This document shows, one piece after another, positions 12,746 to 22,214 of a DNA stretch of 64,000 bases. A program made the translations under genes and the position numbers. The notes under the pieces are model-generated. The model was not told the origin of the DNA. It did no database searches and was given only the letters and a program-made list of their open reading frames with translations. Each line of letters opens with the position of its first letter. The stretch's first letter is position 1. This DNA is from Arbacia lixula (Eukaryota > Echinodermata > Echinoidea > Arbacioida > Arbaciidae): positions 13,412,703 through 13,476,702 of the forward strand of contig OZ022596.1 of the NCBI GenBank assembly GCA_963669155.1. Direction: 5' to 3'.

Positions 12746-13065
12746 AATATTTTTATTCACGCCGTTGGCCGTTGGCATTTGTGGCACCTGCGCTTGCTCT
12801 TGCTGCTCTTGTCTGGTGACATTAACATCAACCCTTGCCTTTGCCAATAATCCATTTTTGGAATCTATTCACAACTTTCCCTCTTTATACTGCCTTGTAA
12901 CGCGTAAATACATTCACCTATATTCATAGTATCGTGATTCAGTTTCAATGGATGGAACGCAATCTGAATCTTTTGGTTGTTGCTACTCGACAAACCTCGA
13001 ACAGGCTTTGGGGTTACATTAGTAACGTATTGTTTGACCGACGTGAAAAACATTTGATTACATAA

Positions 13066-13237
13066 TAGTGCCATTCTCATTGGGCTTTGAAAAATCGAGA
13101 AGTTAGAAAAATCGAGAAGTTAGGGGACCGGGACAATAGGACCGTTCGGCTTTTGGTACAGTTGCTAGGCAACTTTCACCCTAACTTCTCGATTTTTCTG
13201 ATTTCTCGATTTTTTAAGCCCAATGAGAATGGCACTA
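13066..13237. mobile_element. Hairpin MITE, TAGTGCCATTCTCATTGGGC ends
   Basis: A 172-bp near-perfect palindrome. Both arms carry GTGCCATTCTCATTGGGCTT, then two iterations of AAAAATCGAGAAGTTAG (one differs on the right arm). The loop is about 55 bp. TA flanks both sides and could be the target duplication. Confidence 0.7.
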
Positions 13238-13309
13238 CTGAAATGGCCTGTTTGTGTGGGCATGTGCACACATTACGAAATTGGTCTATTAAAGAATTAA
13301 CCTATTATG

Positions 13310-13500
13310 AATGGACTTTCCTTTGGTCTATGATGACCCAAGCCTCATCAAACTACCTGACTTTCAGGTGCTTTAAACAATGACTAATTAGTCAATGCCT
13401 TTCTCTTAATAACAAAATAACATCTGCTTTGAGAAATATGTCAGCCGCACAGTCTTCGCTTGGAGTGCACAGCTGATCTACATGCACACACTGTGAGTAA
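13310..13500 (+). repeat. Diverged fragment of the long-inverted-repeat family
   Basis: The order of phrases matches 25075-25225 ('ctatgatgaccc', 'ttcaggtgct', 'cttcgct.ggagt', 'agctgatct') with many substitutions, so both derive from one dispersed family. Confidence 0.5.
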
Positions 13501-13599
13501 GCCATTTTCGTAATGTATTCACAATCCCCCCCCCCCCCCCCCCACCCACTGCCTGGTAACGCGTTATAAATATGTATTTCGTGATTCAGTTTCAATACA

Positions 13600-14035
13600 C
13601 CAGTTCGTAGTTAGCTCTGGAGCAAGTTTGGTCACTATGACCTTTCCCTTTTTCATTAGGATAAGCAGTTGATTAATATATCATTTCAAAAGGAGATGTT
13701 ACGTAATGTGCTTACCCGACATAGCAATTTGCGATATTCAACCTCTAATAAAGGAACCATCTCAAAACAGGTGACAAGAATAGTAGGCTACGGTCTGTGA
13801 ACAATTGGGAAAGCTTCTATTACATTGTTTATTGTAAACTAATTGTTGTCGTTTGGCCTGTTGTCAAATACCCCATGATTGAACACCTTGGTGTTCTTTT
13901 ATAAATTGGATAGCAAGCATTATTCTAAAATAACTTATTAATGATGATGCTTATCTCAGTGATTTAAAAACCAACAAGCTGGTTTGGACACTATGACCTT
14001 CATCTGCTCATGCGCAAATTGTAATTACGAACTGG
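13600..14035. mobile_element. MITE with CCAGTTCGTAGTTA ends
   Basis: It begins CCAGTTCGTAGTTA and ends TAATTACGAACTGG. Sub-terminal inverted phrases (GGTCACTATGACCTT / GACACTATGACCTT with ATCTGCTCATGCGCA) fit a palindromic non-autonomous element. A second copy is at 62638-62967, and an isolated end is near 34803-34822. Confidence 0.55.
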
Positions 14036-14263
14036 CTTATTGTGTGCATTTACACCGAATACCGGGGCCTGCTTTGAGGCCTCCTTTCCCAACCTCGCCG
14101 CACGCGGCGCGCTACATGTAAACAAATCATTCTTTTTTCTTTCGCAATTCCGCGCGCGATTTGTCAATTTACGTCGTAACACTCATACGCCTACAGTACA
14201 CGTACGGAGATGTGTGGTGACCAGTGAATTTGGAACGTCAATTTTTCCGACAGTTTTCGCTGA

Positions 14264-14425
14264 ATGATGGAGGAAACTGGAATAATTAGAGAAATTGTTC
14301 GTAGAAGAGTCAATTTCAATCGTGAAAGGAGGTTGAGGAGGCTGCGATATGAACAAGAACGTCGCCGACGGAACGTTTTGCTGATGGTTTATGCCCTCGT
14401 AATTGCCTGCACTGTCGATCTCTAA
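14264..14425 (+). CDS. Hypothetical 53-residue Arg-rich small ORF
   Basis: This frame opens with two consecutive ATG codons and has a strongly basic middle (about 13 Arg within residues 14-36), then a hydrophobic tail (NVLLMVYALVIACTVDL). It lies in a locally CpG-rich stretch (14040-14600) that stands out from the AT-rich surroundings. I do not recognise it. It could be a short exon, part of a transposon, or chance. Confidence 0.22.
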   Translation: MMEETGIIREIVRRRVNFNRERRLRRLRYEQERRRRNVLLMVYALVIACTVDL

Positions 14426-14936
14426 AATACCGCTCCGGAAGAATTACGTCACAGCGTCTCTTCGCGCGTAATTGGAGGCCCGAAGCCTCCTTTCCTTTCA
14501 CACCGCGAGGCCGGCCCGAGACTACCTCCAGAGGTGGTCCCAAATCGGGGAGGGCCTCGGGCCTCCTTTTGTGACGAGGAGAGTACAATGAATCTGCATT
14601 AATTAAACGGCAGCCGGATATCCATGTGCTTAAACATCCTTGAGTTAACTCCACATTCATTTGAATATACAAGTAATCAGTTAATCACGCAATCAATCGT
14701 TTAATAAACCAATCAATTAATCAGTCATTGAGTCCAATCTCTTCTACGTTCCATTACTCAATCAACAAATCAATCAATCAATAAGTCGATAACTAGATTA
14801 TCCACCAATCGAGGAATGAAGTATTTAATCCATTCACACGTATACCAATCACACCAACAAAACCAAAGACACATCTATTATAGTGCATCGTTCAAAAATC
14901 ATTCAATCATTGGATCAACAAATCGAATCTCATAAC
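14426..14936. other. CpG-rich patch, then degenerate (CAAT)n
   Basis: 14460-14580 contains several GGCCTCCTTT/GGAGGCCCGA phrases in both orientations. 14680-14930 is a degenerate tandem of AATCAATCA-type units. No gene is seen. Confidence 0.5.
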
Positions 14937-15089
14937 TGTCATATCTCAGACCATACCTCATTCAAGTTCAGTCATCCATCCAGGACTACCAACATAATGA
15001 CGCTAGGCAGTGATTTACAGTTCAGCCGTTTACTGGGTACTAACGTGTTTCCATGGTAACAACGGAGGCTCGGGGTTGCATACACCACA
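14937..15089 (-). repeat. 3' LTR of the Ty3/gypsy element
   Basis: 153 bp, identical by eye to 20292-20444. It is unusually short for an LTR, which is common in the Mag lineage. Confidence 0.95.
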
Positions 15090-15100
15090 CTCCTCCCTCC
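15090..15100 (-). other. Polypurine tract
   Basis: On the minus strand GGAGGGAGGAG directly abuts the TGTGGTG start of the 3' LTR, the position expected for the plus-strand primer. Confidence 0.8.
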
Positions 15101-16004
15101 TTAGCTTATTTATCCACAGTTTCAATAAAACTGATTTCCTATTTTTTTAAAAAAAAAACTAGGATTTAATCATGCAACTGCTATTGTACTTAAGCTGCTT
15201 TTACTTTAATCCCAAATGTTGTTAGCTTAACAAATGTTTTTCCCTTTTAGCCTGAAAAACACTCCCTGTGGAAAATACTATTTTCGTTTGATGATTTTCT
15301 TCTTTTCTGTATAATGCCCTTCTTCCATTCAAAAGCTATGCATGTTAGCACTGAATATTTGATTTGCTGCCATGAATAAAACTTGATATAAATCAACTTA
15401 CAAACAAGAACTATGTCTCTGAGTTGTATTATTTTGAGTTTCCCTTGCCTATCTTGCAATAAATATTTAAGTTGAAGAACACTACTGCAAGTTTGCAAGT
15501 ATCACTTTTGTTGAATTAAACCTTGTAATTCAAGAACAATAAGATATCGTACCATTATGCACAAATGCGAACTCAACTTATAGTCTGCATACTTATCATG
15601 CATGTATAGCTAACTTGAACTTTCATGAAAGCATAATTATGCCCTTTGCATACCAGTGCTCTATGATAAAGTAAAGGAATCTAGATACATTCCTGCTGCT
15701 CAACTAAAAGTGCTGATACTGTTACAACTAAATTATGCGTGTAATAATTCCTGTCTGTATGTATGTATGTATGTATGTATTTTGCAACTGGTGAGTTTCT
15801 CACCTGTATTCTGACTATATCCACCAATATAGGAATCAACCAGTTTTCAAGATTGGTTAAGCCATATGAAAAGAAAGAATTTTGCCTTAACTGCAATATT
15901 CTGTAAATATAACTGTTAACTCTAAAATTTAACACTGAACACCTTAAACACTAACAATAACACTAGCACTTTATAGTAAGTGTCCAATACTCATCATGCC
16001 TCAG
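15101..16004 (-). other. Long untranslated stretch between gag-pol and the 3' LTR
   Basis: About 900 bp of AT-rich sequence inside the element, with a (GTAT)n run at about 15757-15780. No envelope-like or other convincing frame is present. It may be an acquired or decayed 3' region. Confidence 0.6.
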
Positions 16005-19000
16005 TTACATAGACACAATGAGACGATCCGGCGTCGTTTTCACGCGAGTGGAACGCCGAAATGGGGTTGCCTCCTTAGAGGCAGCGGGCACGGGTTCAGA
16101 AACATCTTCGGTGCGTGTTGCTGCCTGTGCTGAAGATTGGTTTCCCTCTTGGTCAGACAATAGTTGTCTTTCAGTTTGTAAAGTCACTGAGGGATTCACA
16201 GGTGCTGTTGGTGTTGGCACCTGTGCATGATTGGAGTCAGGAACCGTAACCGTCGATTCTGCTCTCATCTGGTCGATGTGTCGCTTCCAAACCCTACCAT
16301 CCTCCAGGACGACTATATAGGACTTTGGCGCTCGTCGTTCCGCGACTGTCCCTGACCACCACGTTTCTTCCTGCCGGAAGTCCTTCACCAAGACGCGATC
16401 TCCAGGGAAGAACTCGCGAAGACCATGCTGCTTGTCATGATGAAGTTTCTGATCGCTCTGTTTGTTGATGACCTTCTCCTCAGTACTAGGCCGTACCAAG
16501 CTGAGACGTGTGCGTAACTCTCGGCCAAGAAACAAACTCGCTGGCGTCTGTCCTGTTGTTGCGTGCTTGGTTGTGCGATAGGCCAGGAGAAAACTGTCCA
16601 AACACTGCTGAAGACTGCGACCTTGAGCCTTGCTTGCACTCAGCGACCTCTTAAAGGACTGTACCATCCTTTCTGCTGCACCGTTGCTTGCTGCATGATA
16701 TGGTGCTACCTTCACATGCTTCACGCCGTTTCTCTTGAGAAAGTCCTCGAATTCCTCACTGATGAATTGAGGGCCGTTGTCACTGACTACTTGCAATGGG
16801 ACTCCATACTTGCTGAACAAGTCTCGCAATGCTGTAATGGTTGCCGTTGACGTTGTACTGGTCATCAGAACGACTTCTGGCCACTTGGAGTAAGCATCTG
16901 TGATCACCAGATAGTCCTTCTTGTCCTTCTGGGCGTAGTCTATGTGGATGCGTGTCCATGGTGCATGTGGCCATACCCATGGCATCAATGGTGCCACTGT
17001 AGGAACATGTCGTGTCTGCTGGCATGTTGTGCATGACTTCACTATCTGCTCAATGTCATGGTCGATATTAGGCCACCAAACATGACTGCGGGCAACCTCC
17101 TTCATGCGAACCATTCCCTGATGCGCCGTATGCAACTCCTCAAGGATGTCCTTCTGTAGATGAGGAGGAACGATGACTCTGTATCCCCACAAAAGACAAT
17201 CTTGTTCCGTGCTTAACTCATCCTTCCTTCTGATGAATGGTTTAAGTCTCTCATCCTGTTGGTCCTCCTTCCACATTCCTGTTTTCACCATGTGAAGGAC
17301 CCTTGACAGTACAGGATCTGTTCTCGTCTGGTTCCGGATGTCCTTGCTGGTTACCGGAAGGCTCTCAATGTGATAGACCGCAATGTTGTAGATGTCATCA
17401 TCTCCTTGCGAAGTCTCTGGTAAGGGAAGCCTTGATAGTGCATCTGCCACCACATTCTGGTTGCCTGGGATGTACTTCAGCTCATAATCAAAAGCTGATA
17501 AGATGATCGCCCATCGTTGCAACCTCTGTGCGGCTAAGGTAGGAATCGCCGTCTTTGGACCTAGAATTCTCTCCAACGGCTTGTGATCCGTCTGTATGGT
17601 GAACTTCCTCCCATAAAGGTACGTGCGAAAGCGTTGGAGACCAAACATGATGGCGAGTGCCTCCTTATCCAACTGTGCATAGCCCTTCTCATGCTGGTTC
17701 AAGCTCCTGGAGGCGTATGCTACTGGCGTCTTGCCGCCCTTGTCGTCTACGTGAGAGATAACGGCTCCTACTCCGTACGGTGAGGCGTCCACGCTCAGCT
17801 CTAGTTCCTGCTCAGGATCATAGTGTGTTAGCAGTCTGTCTGTACTGATCACGTTCTTTACAGCTGTGAATGCATCGTCACACTTCTTGTCCCATGACCA
17901 AGGCTTGGATCCCAGCAGTTCATTCAAAGGATGGGCCATCGTAGAAAGATTCGGAATGAACTGGGCATGATAGTTCACCATTCCCAACCAAGAGCGAAGT
18001 TCTGTGACATTCGTGGGCGCCGGAGCATTTCGAACTGCCTCCACCTTGTCCTTCGTTGGTTGAATTCCCTTGGATGACAACCTCCGTCCGAAGTAGACCA
18101 CACTGTCTTGTATGAATGAGCACTTCTCCCTCTTCACTCTCAGCCCGAACTTCTGGAAACGTTTGAAGACCTGTTTCAGATTGTTCATGTGCTCTTCGTC
18201 TGTGCTTCCTGTAACAAGAACATCGTCCATGATTGCACATGTACCGTCAAGTCCAGATATGACCTGCTCAATGAACTTCTGCCATATCGCTGGGCTGGAT
18301 GATATCCCAAAAGGTAGTCTTGTGTAGCGGAAAAGACCCCGATGGGTGTTGATCGTCACCAGTTCCTGTGATGCTTCGTCCAACATCATCTGCTGATAAG
18401 CACACTTCAGATCAATCTTGGAGAACTTCTTTCCTCCCCCCAAGTTTGAGAAGACTTGTTCTGGAGTAGGAATAGGGTACTGCTCGCAATGAATCTGCTG
18501 ATTAACCGTCACCTTGTAATCTCCGCAAAGGCGTACCTTTCCATCTGCCTTGGGTATGCATACCAATGGTGTAGCCCATTCACTGTAATCTACAGGGTAG
18601 ATAATCTTGTCTTCCTGCATGCGATTGAGTTCTTTCTTCACTGCCGGACGTAAAGCAAAAGGAACGTTGCGTGCCTTGCAGAACTTGGGTCGAGCTCCCT
18701 CCTTCAGATGAAGCTTGGCTGGCGGGCCTTTTGCTGTCCCAAGTCCTTCCTCGAAAACGTTGGCGAATTCCTGTTGCAGAACCAGTCCAACATCTACGTC
18801 AGCTCTAATTGAATACTGGGGTTCAGGTATCAATGTCTTCCAGTCTAGCTTCAGCTTCATCAGCCATGACCGTCCCAGGAGAGGCGGAGCCCGTTTGGTA
18901 GTCTTGACAACCACCAATGCCAACGTCATAGTCTGGTTCATGTACTTGACTCTCACATCGATTTCTCCTGCTAGCTCCAGCTGCGTGCCTGCGTACGTAT

Positions 19001-20093
19001 GCAGTGGACGTCTGACTGCATGCAGCTTCAAATGCTTGAAGTGTTTCTCGTAGTCCTCCTGGTTGATGATAGACACAGCGGCTCCAGTGTCTAATTCCAT
19101 GTCAAGTTCAACTCCCTCAACCTTCATGGGTACCATAATTGCTGGATTGGATCCCCCATGACCTATGTTGAAGACTGAATCAAGGAAGTCAACATTGTTT
19201 CTACCGTCGTAAGCTCCGTCATCGTCGTCTTCCTCCACTTGCCTCACAGATCCACGACCACCATCTCGCCGACGTGGAAAATGTGGTTTTCCTCTTTCGT
19301 TACCACCCGACTTGCACTCAGACTTCAAATGTCCCTTTTTCTGACACTTGAAACACACTGCATCTTTGTACTTGCATTGCTGCGGTGAGTGGTTAGACAG
19401 GCCACATCGGAAACATCTGAAATTAGGCCGCTTACTTGTACTTGAAGTAGATGGACCTTGCTTGGAGTTGAAGTGGGGTTCAGCATCCTTCCGTCTTGTG
19501 TGTGTCACCTTGTTTACCCTCTCTCCGGCTCCCTTGCCACCGGACATATCTCTGGTATTCATGATATTAGTCGATGCTGCTTCTTCTGCCAAAGCTGATT
19601 CTACCGCTTCTTTGAAAGTGTAGTTCTTGGTCAAAAGCTTCTTCTGCGTAGAGCTCGAGTGCAGACCCGCAATGAAGCGATCCCGTAGAGCTTCCTCCAG
19701 TGCTCCACCCGTAAATTCACATGAAGAGGCAAGCTTTTTCAAATGTGAGACATAGCTGGATATCGTTTGTCCCTGTGCCTGTTTGGCGTTGTGAAACTTG
19801 AACCTTTCAGACACTACCAGACGCTTTGGGCGAAAATGCCCCCTCAAAGTCTCACACAGTTTAACGTACGTTGTGTCACTTGGTTTGTTTGGGAATGACA
19901 AGTCTCTTATCGTTTTGTATGTGTCACTACCAATACTGCTCAGGAGAATAGCTTTGCGTTTACCTTCGTGCTTGGCTTCAGTTGTGATATCCAAAGCAAT
20001 GAAATATTGGTCAAGCCTGTCCAAATATGCTTCGATATCTCCGTCTTTGTCGAACTCCTCAAATAGTACTGACCGTGATGATGCTGAAGCCAT
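16005..20093 (-). CDS. Ty3/gypsy Gag-Pol polyprotein, 1362 residues, intact
   Basis: Gag fills residues 1-265, with two CCHC zinc knuckles at 227-240 and 247-260. The aspartic protease motif LDTGAA is at 334-339. The reverse transcriptase spans roughly 480-660, with the catalytic IMDD at 621-624. RNase H follows at about 765-890 (Asp769, Glu811, Asp836, Asp884). The integrase has an HHCC zinc finger (His988/His991 region, Cys1021, Cys1024) and a DDE core (Asp1052, VSDNGPQF with Asp1105, NGAAER with Glu1141). The tail ends with RRSTRVK, and there is no chromodomain. Gag and Pol share one frame with no frameshift or stop. The start codon lies about 180 bp after the primer site. All catalytic residues I can place are present. 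Confidence 0.95.
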   Translation of the reverse strand: MASASSRSVLFEEFDKDGDIEAYLDRLDQYFIALDITTEAKHEGKRKAILLSSIGSDTYKTIRDLSFPNKPSDTTYVKLCETLRGHFRPKRLVVSERFKFHNAKQAQGQTISSYVSHLKKLASSCEFTGGALEEALRDRFIAGLHSSSTQKKLLTKNYTFKEAVESALAEEAASTNIMNTRDMSGGKGAGERVNKVTHTRRKDAEPHFNSKQGPSTSSTSKRPNFRCFRCGLSNHSPQQCKYKDAVCFKCQKKGHLKSECKSGGNERGKPHFPRRRDGGRGSVRQVEEDDDDGAYDGRNNVDFLDSVFNIGHGGSNPAIMVPMKVEGVELDMELDTGAAVSIINQEDYEKHFKHLKLHAVRRPLHTYAGTQLELAGEIDVRVKYMNQTMTLALVVVKTTKRAPPLLGRSWLMKLKLDWKTLIPEPQYSIRADVDVGLVLQQEFANVFEEGLGTAKGPPAKLHLKEGARPKFCKARNVPFALRPAVKKELNRMQEDKIIYPVDYSEWATPLVCIPKADGKVRLCGDYKVTVNQQIHCEQYPIPTPEQVFSNLGGGKKFSKIDLKCAYQQMMLDEASQELVTINTHRGLFRYTRLPFGISSSPAIWQKFIEQVISGLDGTCAIMDDVLVTGSTDEEHMNNLKQVFKRFQKFGLRVKREKCSFIQDSVVYFGRRLSSKGIQPTKDKVEAVRNAPAPTNVTELRSWLGMVNYHAQFIPNLSTMAHPLNELLGSKPWSWDKKCDDAFTAVKNVISTDRLLTHYDPEQELELSVDASPYGVGAVISHVDDKGGKTPVAYASRSLNQHEKGYAQLDKEALAIMFGLQRFRTYLYGRKFTIQTDHKPLERILGPKTAIPTLAAQRLQRWAIILSAFDYELKYIPGNQNVVADALSRLPLPETSQGDDDIYNIAVYHIESLPVTSKDIRNQTRTDPVLSRVLHMVKTGMWKEDQQDERLKPFIRRKDELSTEQDCLLWGYRVIVPPHLQKDILEELHTAHQGMVRMKEVARSHVWWPNIDHDIEQIVKSCTTCQQTRHVPTVAPLMPWVWPHAPWTRIHIDYAQKDKKDYLVITDAYSKWPEVVLMTSTTSTATITALRDLFSKYGVPLQVVSDNGPQFISEEFEDFLKRNGVKHVKVAPYHAASNGAAERMVQSFKRSLSASKAQGRSLQQCLDSFLLAYRTTKHATTGQTPASLFLGRELRTRLSLVRPSTEEKVINKQSDQKLHHDKQHGLREFFPGDRVLVKDFRQEETWWSGTVAERRAPKSYIVVLEDGRVWKRHIDQMRAESTVTVPDSNHAQVPTPTAPVNPSVTLQTERQLLSDQEGNQSSAQAATRTEDVSEPVPAASKEATPFRRSTRVKTTPDRLIVSM

Positions 20094-20272
20094 CGTGACT
20101 CGTCTCCGTGCAGGCGTCGTACCCGTGAACGTGTCCGAAATACATGCATCAGTTATAACCGTGAATCGAGTACGTGGGACTACCAGTCAATCCTCGCATG
20201 AAATGAACCTATAAGTCGTCGTGTTTCTCCCTGAAATTTCTCGTTTTTCAAGCTGGTACATTATCCTAGACG

Positions 20273-20290
20273 ATCCCATCCTCGTCGCCA
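20273..20290 (-). other. Primer binding site, tRNA-Ser
   Basis: On the minus strand TGGCGACGAGGATGGGAT starts one base after the 5' LTR. It is complementary to the 3' end of eukaryotic tRNA-Ser(GCT), including CCA. The tRNA match is from memory of that tRNA's acceptor sequence. Confidence 0.75.
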
Positions 20291-20291
20291 G

Positions 20292-20444
20292 TGTCATATC
20301 TCAGACCATACCTCATTCAAGTTCAGTCATCCATCCAGGACTACCAACATAATGACGCTAGGCAGTGATTTACAGTTCAGCCGTTTACTGGGTACTAACG
20401 TGTTTCCATGGTAACAACGGAGGCTCGGGGTTGCATACACCACA
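20292..20444 (-). repeat. 5' LTR of the Ty3/gypsy element
   Basis: Identical by eye to the 3' LTR. It is followed outward by the duplicated target ATAAC. Confidence 0.95.
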
Positions 20445-20449
20445 ATAAC

Positions 20450-21579
20450 TTACTTTTCTATTGTCCATGCAAAAGTACGAATTGATGATGTGCACAATGG
20501 TTTAAATAAAACATTTGTATTTATTCTTAATAAAAAGGAACAATACTGTACAGTTAATACCCTTCATGGCACAGGACAAACCCAGAAACTGCATTAGGTA
20601 TATTATATCCATATCAATATTAAAAAAGAACCAATACAAGCACACCGTATGAACATAGTAATGGTTTTCTTTTAGAAGTCGCGTAAAAAGGAGAAACATT
20701 AGACGTTGACAGCAAGTTGATTATGGAGATGAACATGACATTATTTAGATATGAAATACATATAAGGAGGCAGTATATAAAATTAAAACTTTCGCTAAAA
20801 GTCCAACGGGAAAAGGGAAACAAACATATTACTGTTGAAATGTGATCAAGATCATAGGTAAAGTTTTGCAGGCCTCATGCGCAAAATTCTGAACGTTATG
20901 ACGTCACTACGACACTCATAGAAGAGTAAAACGTCGTTTAAGTAATACTGAGACATTAATGATAATCAGGAAAGTCATAAAAGCCTAGGATAGCATAGGT
21001 AATGTCCAGTTTGCATGAGATCACTATGCATCCAAGAAACCGACCTTCTGTATGAATTTCACTATAGTTGTTTACTTCAAACTTGAGACAGAAAGAATAT
21101 TGAAAAGAGTTAGAGGCAGTTATTTCCAGTTCAGGAATTTCAGGAAATTCATCAGATAGATTCATCGTCACAGATATTCTTCAGAGTTGTTCGAATATAA
21201 AATGTACTTCAACGTAAGGTACCCGAGTCCACGAGTCCTTCAAGTTCAAAATAGAATTAAGCAAACTATAGACTTTACTATATAGTTGATCCCGCAATTA
21301 CAACCCATGCACAACAGCATCTTGAAAAATAATTTGCGTTTTTTTTACATGAATACTGTAAGTTATTTCTTATTATACAATATGTCTACAATCAAGACTT
21401 ATAAAAAGGGAGACAGATACTCGAACATTTAAACAGAATAAGATTGTGTCTTTCTTTACGTGTAAAAACGTATTTTGTACGTTTGAAGCATGATTTAAAT
21501 TTAAAAATTATTCAAAAAAAATATGACGTCACACTTCGGTACTCTATGGGATCTGTGTGCAGACCTGGCAAAAACTGAC
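20450..21579. other. Intergenic, no gene seen
   Basis: A 71-codon minus-strand frame (20956-21171) is not recognisable. The last part (about 21520-21570) is an end fragment of the palindromic MITE also seen at 28760-28990 and 42041-42297. Confidence 0.5.
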
Positions 21580-21583
21580 TTAA

Positions 21584-22214
21584 AGGGTTATTAAATTAAA
21601 AATAATAAGTTCCCACTAATCTATGTAAAATCATCCACTCAAAACAAATTTCACATTAATTTTGTTTGCCGCAATAAAGTCTCATTTTGACGGAGATTTG
21701 AAGGAAAAAAAATGCACACCTCTTAGTGACCCCAGAGGAGTTAAATACCACAAAAGACTCCGCTGTTGAATTTAGATTGTATGAAAGTCAACAATAGACA
21801 AGTTTCGTAATGTATTTACAACTTCCCCCCTAACTGCGTAGTGACGCGCTATTGCATTCACCTATATCTTGCCATTCAGATTCAATGGATGGAATGCACT
21901 TTCAATCAATTTGTTGCTGCTACTCGGACAAGCTTTGGGTTTCTCATTGGTAACGTATTGTTTGAAAGGCGTGAATAACATTTGCATACCTAGCGAAAAA
22001 GGTCTATTCTAAATTCTTGTTGACTTCCGTACAATCTAATATTAACAGCGGTGTCTTTTCTTGCATTGGACTCTTCTGACGTCACTTGAAGGTGTTTCTT
22101 TCAAATTTTCATCAAAATGAGACTTTATTGCGGCAAACAAATGTGAAATTTGTTTTTTATGTATAATTTTACATAGATTAGTGGGAAACTATTTTTTTCT
22201 AATTTAGTAACCCT
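21584..22214. mobile_element. 631-bp MITE with TTAA target duplication
   Basis: The ends read AGGGTTA and TAACCCT, with inverted repeats of about 50 bp (AAATTA, CCCACTAATCTATGTAAAAT and GCCGCAATAAAGTCTCATTTTGA on both arms). It is flanked by TTAA at 21580-21583 and 22215-22218. TTAA targeting is typical of piggyBac-type and some other superfamilies. Its right edge touches the stop codon of Ly6 gene 1. Confidence 0.8.
22124..22129 (-). terminator. Candidate poly(A) signal inside the MITE
   Basis: On the minus strand AATAAA lies 86-91 nt after the Ly6-1 stop codon. It belongs to the MITE arm and recurs in every copy of that arm. Confidence 0.45.

Larger units (their letters stand above)
14937..20444 (-). 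mobile_element. Complete Ty3/gypsy LTR retrotransposon, Mag-like
   Basis: The 5508-bp element has two 153-bp LTRs that read as identical. It is flanked by a perfect 5-bp duplication ATAAC (14932-14936 and 20445-20449). In element orientation the LTR begins TGTGGTG and ends ATGACA. It carries a primer site, a purine tract and one uninterrupted gag-pol frame. Identical LTRs plus an intact frame imply recent insertion. The tRNA-Ser primer and a two-knuckle Gag fused to Pol fit the Mag lineage, which includes sea-urchin SURL elements; the lineage is inferred from these traits, not from a tree. Confidence 0.95.
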
